Assembly: GCF_001865675.1 (NCBI RefSeq)
Contig: NZ_CP011319.1
Span: 310,001-374,000, forward strand
Source of the DNA: Janthinobacterium sp. 1_2014MBL_MicDiv
GTDB lineage: Bacteria > Pseudomonadota > Gammaproteobacteria > Burkholderiales > Burkholderiaceae_D
Direction: 5' to 3'
Length of the DNA stretch: 64,000 nucleotides
Shown: piece by piece, positions 16,586 to 24,777 of the stretch
Layout of the letters: each line of letters opens with the position of its first letter
Position numbering within the stretch: position 1 is the first letter of the stretch
Program-made: the position numbers and the translations under genes
Notes under the pieces: generated by a model
Told to the model about the DNA's origin: nothing
Seen by the model: only the letters and a program-made list of their open reading frames with translations
The model's database searches: none

Positions 16586-17977
16586 ATGCATCAAACCAAA
16601 TTCGCGCTGGCCGTGCTGGCAGCGGCTGTCCTGGCAGGTTGCGGTGGCGCCAGTGGCGGTGATCAAGCCTTGAAAGTCAAATATACGGCGCAGGTGTCAT
16701 TCGGCGACAGCCTGTCCGACGTGGGGTCGTACGCCGTCGGCACCGTGGCCAAGCTCGGTGGCGGCAAGTTCACCATCAATGGCGACAATACCAAGATCAA
16801 TCCTGAACTGACGGGCAAGAACTGGACCGAGCACCTGGCCGCCCAATTTGGCCTGGCCGCGCCATGCGCCGCCGAAACGGGACTGGAAGGCGATGCCGCG
16901 CAAGGCCTGGCTGTCGCCCGCGTCAAGCATGCGGGCTGCTTCGGCTACGCCATGGGCGGTTCGCGCGTGACCAATCCGGTCGGCCCGAACAACAAGCTGA
17001 CGGGCAGCGCGCTGGGCGCGCTGACGGTGCCGGTGGTGACGCAGATCGCCAATCACCTGGCCGTTTCCGGCGGCAAGTTCAGCGGCACGGAAGCCGTCTT
17101 CGTAATGGCTGGCGGCAATGACGTGCTGTACCAGCTCGGTGCACTGCAGGCCGGCGCGACGGCGGCTGGCACGAAGGCTGGCGCGGATGCGGGCGCCAAG
17201 GCATTCGCCACCAACCTGACCCTGGCCCTGGCCGCCGGCGCCACCAACCCCGCCACGGCGGCGGCGTCGATCGGTGCTGCCGTCCAGACCGCCAGCACGG
17301 CGCCGGGCGCCACGCCGACAACGATCGTGGCCGCTGCCGTGCAGGCTGCTGTGATTGCCGGCAATACAGCGGTAGCTGCGCCAGCCGTCTATGGCCCGCT
17401 GGTCGCCAAGGCGCAAGCCGATGCGACGGTGACGGGCAATGCCGCCGGCGCCAAGGCCGGTGCCGACTACGCTGCGGCCCAAGGCCCGGCGCTGGTTGCT
17501 TCCATGGCGCTGGCAGGCAAGGAGCTGGTGGCGCTGGTCAAGGACCAGGTCATCGCCAAGGGCGCCAACTATGTGGTGGTCAACAATCTGCCGGACGTGG
17601 CCGGCACGCCATCGGGCTTGAGCAAGGATGCCAATACCAAGGCACTCATCAACGCCATGGTCAGCGCCTATAACAGCGAACTGAGCACGGGCTTGAATGG
17701 CAATGCGAAAGTCTTGCTGGTCGACGTGTTTGCCGTCAGCCATGACCAGGGCGTCAATCCCGGCCCGTATGGCTTGACCAACGTCAGCGAGACGGCGTGC
17801 GACCTGACGCCGGCGAAGAACGTACTGGGCAGCTCGCTGGTATGCAATGGCACGAACCTGAAATCGGGTGACGTCAGCCACTATGCGTATGCCGACGATG
17901 TGCATCCTACGCCGTTCAACAATCTGTTGCTGGCCCGCTTCGTGGCCAAGGAAATGGTCGTGCGCGGTTGGCTGTAA
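16586..17977 (+). CDS. GDSL/SGNH-family lipoprotein esterase with Ala-rich insert
   Basis: A 463-residue exported protein. The signal peptide ends in the lipobox LAGC (Cys at residue 19), so it is probably lipid-anchored. GDSL block I is FGDSLSD with the nucleophile Ser42, block III is GGND (Asn178) and the catalytic pair Asp437/His440 lies in DDVHPTPFN. Residues about 185-310 are an alanine- and glycine-rich stretch between blocks III and V, with short repeats such as AGAKAGAD. Such enzymes hydrolyse esters or lipids outside the cell or at the outer membrane. The Shine-Dalgarno GAGGAG precedes the ATG. An OmpW-like gene follows in the same direction after 99 bp and may be co-expressed. Confidence 0.87.
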   Translation: MHQTKFALAVLAAAVLAGCGGASGGDQALKVKYTAQVSFGDSLSDVGSYAVGTVAKLGGGKFTINGDNTKINPELTGKNWTEHLAAQFGLAAPCAAETGLEGDAAQGLAVARVKHAGCFGYAMGGSRVTNPVGPNNKLTGSALGALTVPVVTQIANHLAVSGGKFSGTEAVFVMAGGNDVLYQLGALQAGATAAGTKAGADAGAKAFATNLTLALAAGATNPATAAASIGAAVQTASTAPGATPTTIVAAAVQAAVIAGNTAVAAPAVYGPLVAKAQADATVTGNAAGAKAGADYAAAQGPALVASMALAGKELVALVKDQVIAKGANYVVVNNLPDVAGTPSGLSKDANTKALINAMVSAYNSELSTGLNGNAKVLLVDVFAVSHDQGVNPGPYGLTNVSETACDLTPAKNVLGSSLVCNGTNLKSGDVSHYAYADDVHPTPFNNLLLARFVAKEMVVRGWL

Positions 17978-17986
17978 GGGAAGGCC

Positions 17987-18019
17987 GCGCCGGCCATGCC
18001 TTCGGGGCAGGGCCGGCGC
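17987..18019 (+). other. GC-rich intercistronic hairpin
   Basis: Nine perfect pairs, GCGCCGGCC with GGCCGGCGC, and an inner TGCC/GGCA stem on a TTCGG loop. There is no T-run, so it is not a classical terminator. It may attenuate or stabilise the message between the GDSL lipoprotein gene and the OmpW-like gene. Confidence 0.55.
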
Positions 18020-18076
18020 CGGCAGCGACAAGACTCGATAGCGGAACACTCCGCACATAATGAATCAGGAGACAAG

Positions 18077-18763
18077 ATGAAGAATCGTTTGAATACCGCT
18101 GTACGCGTGCTGGCCGCCGCTGCCGCGATGGTCGTGGCGACGGGCGCTTCGGCGCAAAGCGCAGGCACCTGGATGGCCAAGGTTGGCCTCAACAAGATCA
18201 CGCCGCATGTGGACAGTGGCGACGTGTCGGCGCCAGCCTTGCCGGGCACCAAGGCCGACGTCAAGTCGGATACCAAGCCCATCCTGACGTTTGCCTACAT
18301 GATCACGGACAATATTTCCGCTGAAATGATCCTCGGCGTGCCATACAAGCATGAACTGGTCGGTGACGGCGCCATCAAGGGTACGGGCAAGCTGGGGACG
18401 GCGGAAGCCTTGCCGCCAACGGCGTTCGTCCAGTACCGTTTCTTCCAGCCCAATGCGATGATCCGCCCTTACGTGGGCGCGGGCCTGACGTATGCCTATT
18501 TCCAGAAGGAAAAAGGTTCGGGACAGCTGACGGCCTTGCTGGATCCGGGTGGCAAGCCAGTCACCTACCGCATGGATAACAAGCTGGCCGGCAGCCTAGT
18601 GGTCGGCAGCACGCTGGCCCTCAACGAGCGCTGGTTTGCCGACGTGGCCGTGGTCAAGACCTTCCTGAAAACCAAGGCGAAATTCTCGACGGGGCAGACG
18701 CAGGACATCAAGCTCGACCCGCTCGCCGTGAGCGTCAGCATCGGGTATAACTTTACCCTGTAA
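18077..18763 (+). CDS. OmpW-family outer-membrane protein
   Basis: A 228-residue protein with a signal peptide (cut after ATGASAQ, near residue 27). The mature part begins with AGTWMAKVGLNKITPHVDSGD, the usual OmpW opening, and ends in the aromatic-terminated strand VSVSIGYNFTL that marks beta-barrel proteins. Conserved pieces include ISAEMILGVPYKHEL, PPTAFVQYRFF and IRPYVGAGLTYAYF. OmpW barrels have eight strands and are thought to pass small hydrophobic molecules. A Shine-Dalgarno (CAGGAGAC) precedes the start. The gene ends at a strong terminator. Confidence 0.92.
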   Translation: MKNRLNTAVRVLAAAAAMVVATGASAQSAGTWMAKVGLNKITPHVDSGDVSAPALPGTKADVKSDTKPILTFAYMITDNISAEMILGVPYKHELVGDGAIKGTGKLGTAEALPPTAFVQYRFFQPNAMIRPYVGAGLTYAYFQKEKGSGQLTALLDPGGKPVTYRMDNKLAGSLVVGSTLALNERWFADVAVVKTFLKTKAKFSTGQTQDIKLDPLAVSVSIGYNFTL

Positions 18764-18766
18764 TGC

Positions 18767-18794
18767 AAAAAATCCGCTTCGGCGGATTTTTTTT
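18767..18794. terminator. Bidirectional terminator between ompW-like gene and flavin reductase
   Basis: Six A, TCCGC, loop TTCG, GCGGA and eight T. The A-run and T-run make it usable from both sides, which fits the two converging genes. Confidence 0.93.
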
Positions 18795-18801
18795 GTCCCG
18801 C

Positions 18802-19308
18802 TCAGGCTGGCGGCGTATTGAACTTTCCATTGTGGAAGATCAAGGGCGCCTGCGCGGCAAACGCGCATTGTTCCACTTCGCCCACGAAAATGACGTGGTC
18901 GCCTTCCGGATAGCGGCTGCGGTTGTGGCACTCGAACCAGGCCGACGCCCCTTTCAGGATGGGCTGGCCCGTGCGCGACAGTTCGTACTCGACGTCGTCG
19001 AACGGGTTCGGCGTGCGGCGTGAGAAGCGCTGCGCCAGTTCCGCCTGGTCGGCGCCCAGCACATTGATGACGTAATGCGAATTGCCGCTGAAGATGGGCA
19101 TGCTGTTCGCCACGGAACCGAGGCTCCACAGCACCAGCGGCGGCGACAGCGAGACGGAATTGAAGGAGCTGGCCGTCAATCCACGGAAGCTGCCATCGGC
19201 CAGGCGCGTGGTGATCACCGTCACGCCCGTCGCAAACTGCGAAAGTGCTTGGCGGAAATGGGTCGTATCGAATTCTTGCGCTGGCGCGCGGGGAGAGCGT
19301 GTGTTCAT
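18802..19308 (-). CDS. Flavin reductase-like FMN-binding protein
   Basis: A 168-residue protein of the split-barrel flavin reductase family. Signatures are the opening FRQALSQFATGVTVITT, GLTASSFNSVSLSPPLVLWSL, FSGNSHYVINVL and the closing GDHVIFVGEVEQC. Members reduce free FMN or FAD with NAD(P)H, usually to feed a partner monooxygenase. No oxygenase gene is next to it, so the partner is unknown. It is divergent from msrA. Confidence 0.88.
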   Translation of the reverse strand: MNTRSPRAPAQEFDTTHFRQALSQFATGVTVITTRLADGSFRGLTASSFNSVSLSPPLVLWSLGSVANSMPIFSGNSHYVINVLGADQAELAQRFSRRTPNPFDDVEYELSRTGQPILKGASAWFECHNRSRYPEGDHVIFVGEVEQCAFAAQAPLIFHNGKFNTPPA

Positions 19309-19519
19309 GGGAAACCTGTCTATTTGCTGACATTATGCCAAAAATCGGCCATGCCAGCGCAATCCTGGCCGGCATGCCCCTATGTGCGGTGGGCCACGCG
19401 CCGTTTCAAGCGGCGCTGCAAGCCATGGCGCTTTGCGTTACAGTGGTGGAAGAGACAAGTATTTCCTGTCTTTCAAGGGCCGGCACCGGTCCGGGATCGC
19501 ATCGACGGGGGAGAGCATC

Positions 19520-20053
19520 ATGGATGGACAGACGGAAGTCGCGGTACTCGGCGGCGGCTGCTTTTGGTGCCTGGCCGCCGTGTACCTGGAAGCGCGCGGC
19601 GTGACGCGCGTCGAGTCCGGCTACACGGGCGGCAGCGTGCCGGCGCCCACGTACGAGCAGATTTGCACGGGCCAGACGGGACACGCGGAGGTGGTGCGGC
19701 TGGAATTCGATCCGGCCATCATCAGCTACCATGACTTGCTGGAAATATTCTTTACGCTGCACGACCCCACCACCCTGAATCGCCAGGGCAATGATGTCGG
19801 GACGCAATATCGCTCCGTCATCTATTACCAGTCGGCCGGGCAGGAAAAGGTGGCGCGCAAGGTGATCGCCGAGATGGCCGGCGTGTGGGATGCGCCCATC
19901 GTCACGGAACTGGCGCCCGCACAGGCGTATTACCCGGCCGAGGATTATCACCAGAATTACTTCGAGCAACATCCCCTGCAGGGGTATTGCGCTTTCGTGG
20001 TGGCGCCCAAGGTGGCGAAATTTCGCGCCATGTATGCGAACCGCCTGAAGTGA
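19520..20053 (+). CDS. msrA: Peptide methionine sulfoxide reductase MsrA
   Basis: A 177-residue enzyme that reduces the S-epimer of methionine sulfoxide in proteins. The catalytic motif is GGGCFWC near residues 11-17. Other family pieces are GYTGGSVPAPTYEQICTGQTGHAEVV, FFTLHDPTTLNRQGNDVGTQYRSVIYY and AEDYHQNYF. The ATG at 19520 follows a good Shine-Dalgarno (GGGGGAG). There is no obvious C-terminal resolving-cysteine pair, although one cysteine lies in QGYCAFVV. No msrB gene is nearby. Confidence 0.96.
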   Translation: MDGQTEVAVLGGGCFWCLAAVYLEARGVTRVESGYTGGSVPAPTYEQICTGQTGHAEVVRLEFDPAIISYHDLLEIFFTLHDPTTLNRQGNDVGTQYRSVIYYQSAGQEKVARKVIAEMAGVWDAPIVTELAPAQAYYPAEDYHQNYFEQHPLQGYCAFVVAPKVAKFRAMYANRLK

Positions 20054-20093
20054 GGCGTGCGCGGGACGCCGGCCCGGGCAGCCGGCTGGCTGC

Positions 20094-21383
20094 TCAGCCC
20101 GCCAGCACGGGGGCTGGCGCCGGCAGGTGCGCCGCCTCATACATGTAATTGCGCGACCACGGCAGGGTCGAGGAACGCCGGCCCGCCTTCACGCAGACGA
20201 TCTGGTACAGGCTGATCAGGTCTTGCTCGAAGGCATATGCGCAGCCGGCCAGGTAGACGTGCCAGATGCGGAAGCGCCGCTCGCCCGCCAGGGGACGGAT
20301 CTGCTCGGCGTGGGCTTCGAAATTTTCCGTCCACAGGGCGCAGGTGCGCGCATAGTGGCGGCGCAGGTTTTCCACGTCCAGCACTTCCAGCCCCCCCTGC
20401 TGCATGGTCTTGAGCACATTGCCGATGTGCGCCAGTTCGCCGTGCGGAAACACATATTTCTCGATGAATTCGCCGCCGCCGTACGGCGTTTCGCCATTGT
20501 CCGGGTCGGTCGAGGTGATGCCGTGGTTCATCGCCATGCCGTCGGGCGCCAGCAGTTTGTTGATGATGGAAAAATAGTCGGGCAAGTGTTTCAGGCCCAC
20601 GTGCTCGAACATGCCCACGCTGGTGATGCGGTCGAACTGGCCCGTCACATCGCGGTAGTCCTGCAGGCGGATCTCGACCAGGTGCGCCAGGCCGGCCGCC
20701 GCCACGCGCTCGCGCGCCAGCGCATACTGGTTTTCCGACAGGGTCACGCCGACGCAACGGGCGCCGTATTGCTGTGCTGCACGGATGACCAGCGCTCCCC
20801 AGCCGCAGCCGATGTCGAGCAGGGTCTGGCCCGGCTGCAGCTGGATTTTCTTCAGGATATGGTCGATCTTCTTCACCTGCGCCTGGGCCAGGGTTTCATC
20901 GCCGTTTTCAAAGTAGGCGCAGGAATACACGAGGGCGGGGTCGAGAAACTGTTCGTAGAACGCATTCGACACATCGTAGTGATAGCGGATGGCCTCGGCA
21001 TCCTTGCTCTTGTCATGCGTAAAGCTGCGCACGATGCGGGCCAGCTTGCCTTCGGGCTTGAGCGTGTTGCGCGCCAGCGCGTTGCAGATGGCGATCATGT
21101 CCATGGCCGTGCCCTTGACCTCGATATTGCCTTCCACATAGGCCGAACCGAGGTTGGCCAGCGATGGATTGAGCAGATAGCGGGCCGAGGCGGCTGTCGG
21201 CAGGCGGATGGTGACTCTGGGCGCTTCGCTCGACAGGTCGACATGCTGGCCGTTCCACAGTTCTATGCGCAGGGGCAAGGCGGTCTTGCTGCGGATACCG
21301 GCAATCCAGGACTTGAGTTGGTTTTGTACAAACAAAATGGCCTCCAATGAAGCGGCCGCTGGCGGCCGCAAATTGAGCAACAA
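20094..21383 (-). CDS. Cyclopropane-fatty-acyl-phospholipid synthase family methyltransferase
   Basis: A protein of about 429 residues. The N-terminal third is the lipid-binding region of CFA synthases. The catalytic part starts with HYDVSNAFYEQFLDP and has the SAM motif LLDIGCGWGALVI, followed by GVTLSENQYA, ITSVGMFEHVG and WTENFEAHAEQI with the conserved C-terminal RIWHVYLAGCAYAFEQ. It should use S-adenosylmethionine to modify unsaturated acyl chains of membrane phospholipids. No ATG is available at the N terminus; TTG at 21383 is the farthest start after an in-frame TAA, so the start is uncertain. A role in fatty acid cyclopropanation is inferred from the family. Confidence 0.88.
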   Translation of the reverse strand: MLLNLRPPAAASLEAILFVQNQLKSWIAGIRSKTALPLRIELWNGQHVDLSSEAPRVTIRLPTAASARYLLNPSLANLGSAYVEGNIEVKGTAMDMIAICNALARNTLKPEGKLARIVRSFTHDKSKDAEAIRYHYDVSNAFYEQFLDPALVYSCAYFENGDETLAQAQVKKIDHILKKIQLQPGQTLLDIGCGWGALVIRAAQQYGARCVGVTLSENQYALARERVAAAGLAHLVEIRLQDYRDVTGQFDRITSVGMFEHVGLKHLPDYFSIINKLLAPDGMAMNHGITSTDPDNGETPYGGGEFIEKYVFPHGELAHIGNVLKTMQQGGLEVLDVENLRRHYARTCALWTENFEAHAEQIRPLAGERRFRIWHVYLAGCAYAFEQDLISLYQIVCVKAGRRSSTLPWSRNYMYEAAHLPAPAPVLAG

Positions 21384-21446
21384 TGTTATTTAACCTCTAT
21401 CCCTCATAGCCTACACCTATATTGTCGAGCTTGCTTTGCGGCGCGC

Positions 21447-22664
21447 TCAGGGTTGTAATCGTTGCAAGCTCCATTGCCCGTCGGCGCCGCGCGTAAACAC
21501 GATGCGGTCGTGGAAGCGCGAGCGGCGGCCTTGCCAGAACTCGATGCGTTCCGGCTGCAAGCGGTAGCCGCCCCAGTGGGCCGGACGTGGCGGCGGCGCC
21601 TCGCCGATGGCGGCGGCCACGGCTGCGTAATTCGCTTCCAGCGCGGCGCGGTCGGCGATCGGTGCGCTCTGTTGCGAGGCGATGGCCGACAAGCGGCTTT
21701 GCAGTGGGCGCACATTGAAATACTCGTCGCTTTCGGCGGCCGAGGTTTTCACCACCGTGCCTTCGATGCGCACCTGGCGCTCCAGCTCGCGCCAGAAGAA
21801 CAGCAGGGCCGCATGCGGGTTGTGCTCGAGCTGCTGGCCCTTGTCGCTGGCGTAATTCGTGTACCAGGTAAAGCCGCGCTCGTCGAACTGCTTGATCAGC
21901 ACGATGCGCGAACTGGGCTTGCCGTCAGCATTGACGGTGGCCAAGTCCATGGCGTTCGGCTCGATCACCTGGGCCTGGACGGCTTCGTCAAACCATTTCC
22001 GGAATTGCGCGATGGGGTCGGCCAGCACGTCCGTCTCGCTCAGGCTGGACTGGACATAATCGGTGCGCATGGCGGTCAGGGCGGGGCTTGGCCCGGGCCG
22101 TGCCGGCGCCGCTGCTGCTGCGGGGGCGTCGGGCGCGATGCCGCGGCGGCGCTGCATGGCCGTGCCCAGCTGTTCCATCTGCTGCGCGCTGAACAGGCGC
22201 TTGGCCATGGGCGCCAGCTGGCCCTCTTCCTTGCTCATGTGCGCCTGGTAGGCGGCCGCGTAATCGTGCACGCCGGCGGCGGACAGCTGCGTGCCCGTGC
22301 CGGCCGCGATGGCGTCGAGCGCCGGGCGCAAGGTCAGCCAGGCCTGGTCCATGCGCTGGTGGTCGGCCAGGATGTCCGGCACCAGGGTGGCCAGCAGCGC
22401 GGCGTCGTCGCCCGTGGCGGTCGCTTGCAGCATCGGCATCAGGTCTTGCTCTTCATCGTCATGGTGCAGATGGGCGGCTTTATTGAAGTATTGCAACACG
22501 GCCCTGGCCGCCTGCTGCGCCTCCGCCGTATTGCCATGCTGAGCCAGGTGGCCCGGCAGGTTTTGCAGGGTGCTCAGTTGCTTGCGGATCTTGTCGTGGC
22601 AATGCTTGAGTACGGCGATGGGCTGGTCAAAGCCGGGAACGGAGTCGAACAGGGGAGAGGTCAT
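21447..22664 (-). CDS. pdxH: Hemerythrin-like / pyridoxamine 5'-phosphate oxidase fusion
   Basis: One 405-residue protein with two enzyme-like halves. Residues about 12-160 are a hemerythrin-like HHE domain with candidate diiron ligands His23, His67 or His68, Glu72, His102, His142 and Glu146. A Pro/Ala-rich linker covers about 174-195. Residues about 196-405 are a full-length PdxH: MRTDYVQSSLSETDVLADPIAQF, the FMN-binding SSRIVLIKQFDERGF, SQQS and the end WQGRRSRFHDR with its PLP-site residues. PdxH oxidises pyridoxine or pyridoxamine phosphate to PLP with oxygen. There is no internal ribosome site before Met199, so the fusion appears to be translated as a unit. It is divergent from tcdA. Confidence 0.9.
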   Translation of the reverse strand: MTSPLFDSVPGFDQPIAVLKHCHDKIRKQLSTLQNLPGHLAQHGNTAEAQQAARAVLQYFNKAAHLHHDDEEQDLMPMLQATATGDDAALLATLVPDILADHQRMDQAWLTLRPALDAIAAGTGTQLSAAGVHDYAAAYQAHMSKEEGQLAPMAKRLFSAQQMEQLGTAMQRRRGIAPDAPAAAAAPARPGPSPALTAMRTDYVQSSLSETDVLADPIAQFRKWFDEAVQAQVIEPNAMDLATVNADGKPSSRIVLIKQFDERGFTWYTNYASDKGQQLEHNPHAALLFFWRELERQVRIEGTVVKTSAAESDEYFNVRPLQSRLSAIASQQSAPIADRAALEANYAAVAAAIGEAPPPRPAHWGGYRLQPERIEFWQGRRSRFHDRIVFTRGADGQWSLQRLQP

Positions 22665-22776
22665 GGCGAGTTCTCGTGGTGGCGGTGTGGGGGCGCGGCG
22701 ACAATCGGGCCTTGTCGCTGTGTCAATTCGGCTATTTTAGAATATCCGCCAGCGCAGTGTCCGTTAAAATGGCGGC

Positions 22777-23619
22777 ATGCATACCTCCACCAATGAACTA
22801 ATTTCCATGGACTTGACCGAGATCGATTTCGAGCGCCGTTTCGGCGGCATCGCCCGCCTGTATGGCGCCCCCGCACTGGCGCGCTTTCGCGCCGCCCATG
22901 TGTGTGTGATCGGCGTGGGCGGCGTCGGTTCCTGGATCGTCGAAGCGCTGGCGCGCAGCGCCATCGGCCGCCTGACCCTGATCGACCTCGACAATGTTGC
23001 CGAATCGAACATCAACCGCCAGATCCAGGCCATGAGCGACACCATCGGCAAGGCCAAGATCACGGCCCTGGCCGAGCGCATCGAGTTGATCAACCCGTGT
23101 TGCCAGGTCACGCAGATCGAGGATTTCATTGCGCCCGATAACCTCGAGCAATTGCTGGGCGGGCGCGACTTCGATTACCTGATCGACGCCATCGACAATG
23201 CCAAGGCGAAGGCGGCGGTGATCGCGTATTGCCGCGCGCGCAACATTCCCATGCTGACCATCGGCAGCGCCGGCGGTCAGACGGACCCGACCCTGATCGC
23301 CGTGCGCGACCTGTCGAAAACGGAACAGGAGCCGCTGCTCAAGCGCGTGCGCAAGCTGTTGCGCACCGAATATGGTTTCCCCCGTGGCGTGAAAAACAAG
23401 TTCAATGTCGACGCCGTGTTTTCCATGGAACCGTTGACGACGCCCGAAAGTGCGGAAGCGTGCGCCATCGACGGCACGGCCGCCGGCGTGACGGGCCTGA
23501 ACTGCGCCGGCTTCGGTTCCAGCGTGGTGGTGACGGCCAGCTTCGGCATGGTGGCGGCCGCCCATGCGCTGAAAACCTTGCGCCAGGACACACTGGCCGC
23601 CGTGCCAGAGGCCGCTTAA
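22777..23619 (+). CDS. tcdA: tRNA threonylcarbamoyladenosine dehydratase (ThiF family)
   Basis: A 280-residue E1-like enzyme that cyclises t6A37 in tRNA to ct6A. The nucleotide-binding motif is VCVIGVGGVGSWIVEAL, followed by LTLIDLDNVAESNINRQIQA and the region DYLIDAIDNAKAKAAVI. The family tail FGSSVVVTASFGMVAAAHAL is present. ATG 22777 or 22807 could be the start; the first gives the longer N terminus. It complements the tsaC gene seen earlier in the same modification pathway. Its stop overlaps the convergent thpR gene by four bases. Confidence 0.93.
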   Translation: MHTSTNELISMDLTEIDFERRFGGIARLYGAPALARFRAAHVCVIGVGGVGSWIVEALARSAIGRLTLIDLDNVAESNINRQIQAMSDTIGKAKITALAERIELINPCCQVTQIEDFIAPDNLEQLLGGRDFDYLIDAIDNAKAKAAVIAYCRARNIPMLTIGSAGGQTDPTLIAVRDLSKTEQEPLLKRVRKLLRTEYGFPRGVKNKFNVDAVFSMEPLTTPESAEACAIDGTAAGVTGLNCAGFGSSVVVTASFGMVAAAHALKTLRQDTLAAVPEAA

Positions 23620-24167
23620 CTTAATTCCCGGCGTCCCACGATGCGGTAGTCGCCGCTGCTTTTCAGCGATTCCACCAGCACCACTTCGCTTGCCTGCCAG
23701 GCGATGGGCGCCAGCGCGTATGCGGCCGGCGGCGGCGCCTGGCGCGCCAGGGTCACGTGCGGCGTAAAGCGGTCGTGCTCGAAGCGGGGCGCCAGTCCCT
23801 GTTCCGCCAGGCTGTGCATGCAGGCCGCGCGCAGGGCCAGCAAGGCAGGCGACGGCTGCGCCAGGGCGGCCCAGGCGAGGGCCAGGCGGGGAAAGTGGCT
23901 GACGTGATCGAATCCCAGCGGCATGGGACGCGCCGGCAATTGCGCCAGGATGGTTTGCAGGGCCGGCAGCTCGCCGGCGGGGCGCTGTCCCAGAAAGGCC
24001 AGGGTCAGGTGCAATTTGTCGGCACGCACGGGCTTGCCCCCCAGCGGCGCCTGCCAGGCGGCCAGCGCCGCGCGCGTGGCGGCATCGGGCCACAGCGCGT
24101 AAAACAGGCGGGGAAACTGTGAATCGGGCGACAAGTTTTTCATATCGTTGCGGCGGTTTGCTATCAT
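23616..24167 (-). CDS. thpR: RNA 2',3'-cyclic phosphodiesterase (2H family)
   Basis: A 183-residue 2H phosphoesterase. The two catalytic histidine motifs are KLHLTLAFLG (HxT) and RFTPHVTLAR (HxT), about 90 residues apart as expected. Family members open 2',3'-cyclic phosphates in RNA and show tRNA-ligase activity in vitro. The start at 24167 is chosen because AGGGA stands six bases before it; ATG 24143 lacks such a site. It is divergent from the FKBP gene. Confidence 0.88.
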   Translation of the reverse strand: MIANRRNDMKNLSPDSQFPRLFYALWPDAATRAALAAWQAPLGGKPVRADKLHLTLAFLGQRPAGELPALQTILAQLPARPMPLGFDHVSHFPRLALAWAALAQPSPALLALRAACMHSLAEQGLAPRFEHDRFTPHVTLARQAPPPAAYALAPIAWQASEVVLVESLKSSGDYRIVGRRELS

Positions 24168-24228
24168 TGGCGTTCCCTGTCCGCAGCTGGTGCAGGGATC
24201 TCACCGAAACTCAATGAAAGAATACATC

Positions 24229-24693
24229 ATGACGCGTAGCTCCGTTTTGTTTGCCCTGATCTGCTCCGTCGCCGCGTCGCTGGCGCAGGCACAGGCGCCA
24301 GCACCTGTTCCCGCCTCCGCCGTATCGCTGAGCCCCGGCCCTGCCGCCGACAAGCTGATCATCATCGACAACAAAGTCGGCACGGGCAAGGAAGCGATTG
24401 CCGGCAATACCGTATCCGTGCACTACACGGGCTGGCTGTACCGTCCGCTGGCGAAAGATTCGCGCGGCAAGAAATTCGACAGCTCCGTGGGCCGTGGCCC
24501 GTTTGACTTCCCGCTGGGCAAGGGCATGGTCATCAAGGGCTGGGACCAGGGCGTGGCCGGCATGAAAGTGGGCGGCAAGCGCACCCTGGTCATTCCTGGC
24601 GAACTGGCCTATGGCCCGCGCGGCGCCGGCAATGGCGAGATCCCGCCGAACTCGGCACTGATCTTCGACGTGGAACTGCTGGACGTTAAGTAA
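24229..24693 (+). CDS. FKBP-type peptidyl-prolyl isomerase, exported
   Basis: A 154-residue protein with a signal peptide (MTRSSVLFALICSVAASLAQAQ), so it works in the periplasm. The mature part is a single FKBP domain: VSVHYTGWLYRPLAKDSRGKKFDSS, FPLGKGMVIKGWDQGVAGMKVGGKRTLVIP, LAYGPRGAG and NSALIFDVELL. It catalyses cis-trans turns at proline. ATG at 24229 is preferred over ATG at 24214, since AAAGA precedes it at good distance and the signal peptide then starts with a basic residue. cysK follows after 84 bp. Confidence 0.92.
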   Translation: MTRSSVLFALICSVAASLAQAQAPAPVPASAVSLSPGPAADKLIIIDNKVGTGKEAIAGNTVSVHYTGWLYRPLAKDSRGKKFDSSVGRGPFDFPLGKGMVIKGWDQGVAGMKVGGKRTLVIPGELAYGPRGAGNGEIPPNSALIFDVELLDVK

Positions 24694-24777
24694 TTGTTCA
24701 CTTTGGTGGCGGCGCATGCTCGCGCCGCCGCCAAAAGCGGTAGACTGGGGTTTCTTGAAATAGCGGAGATTCCTTCC

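Noticed and set aside
21447..22664. The hemerythrin-PdxH fusion as an assembly or frameshift artefact
   Set aside because: Both halves are in the same frame with no stop, joined by a normal Pro/Ala linker, and codon use is continuous across the junction.
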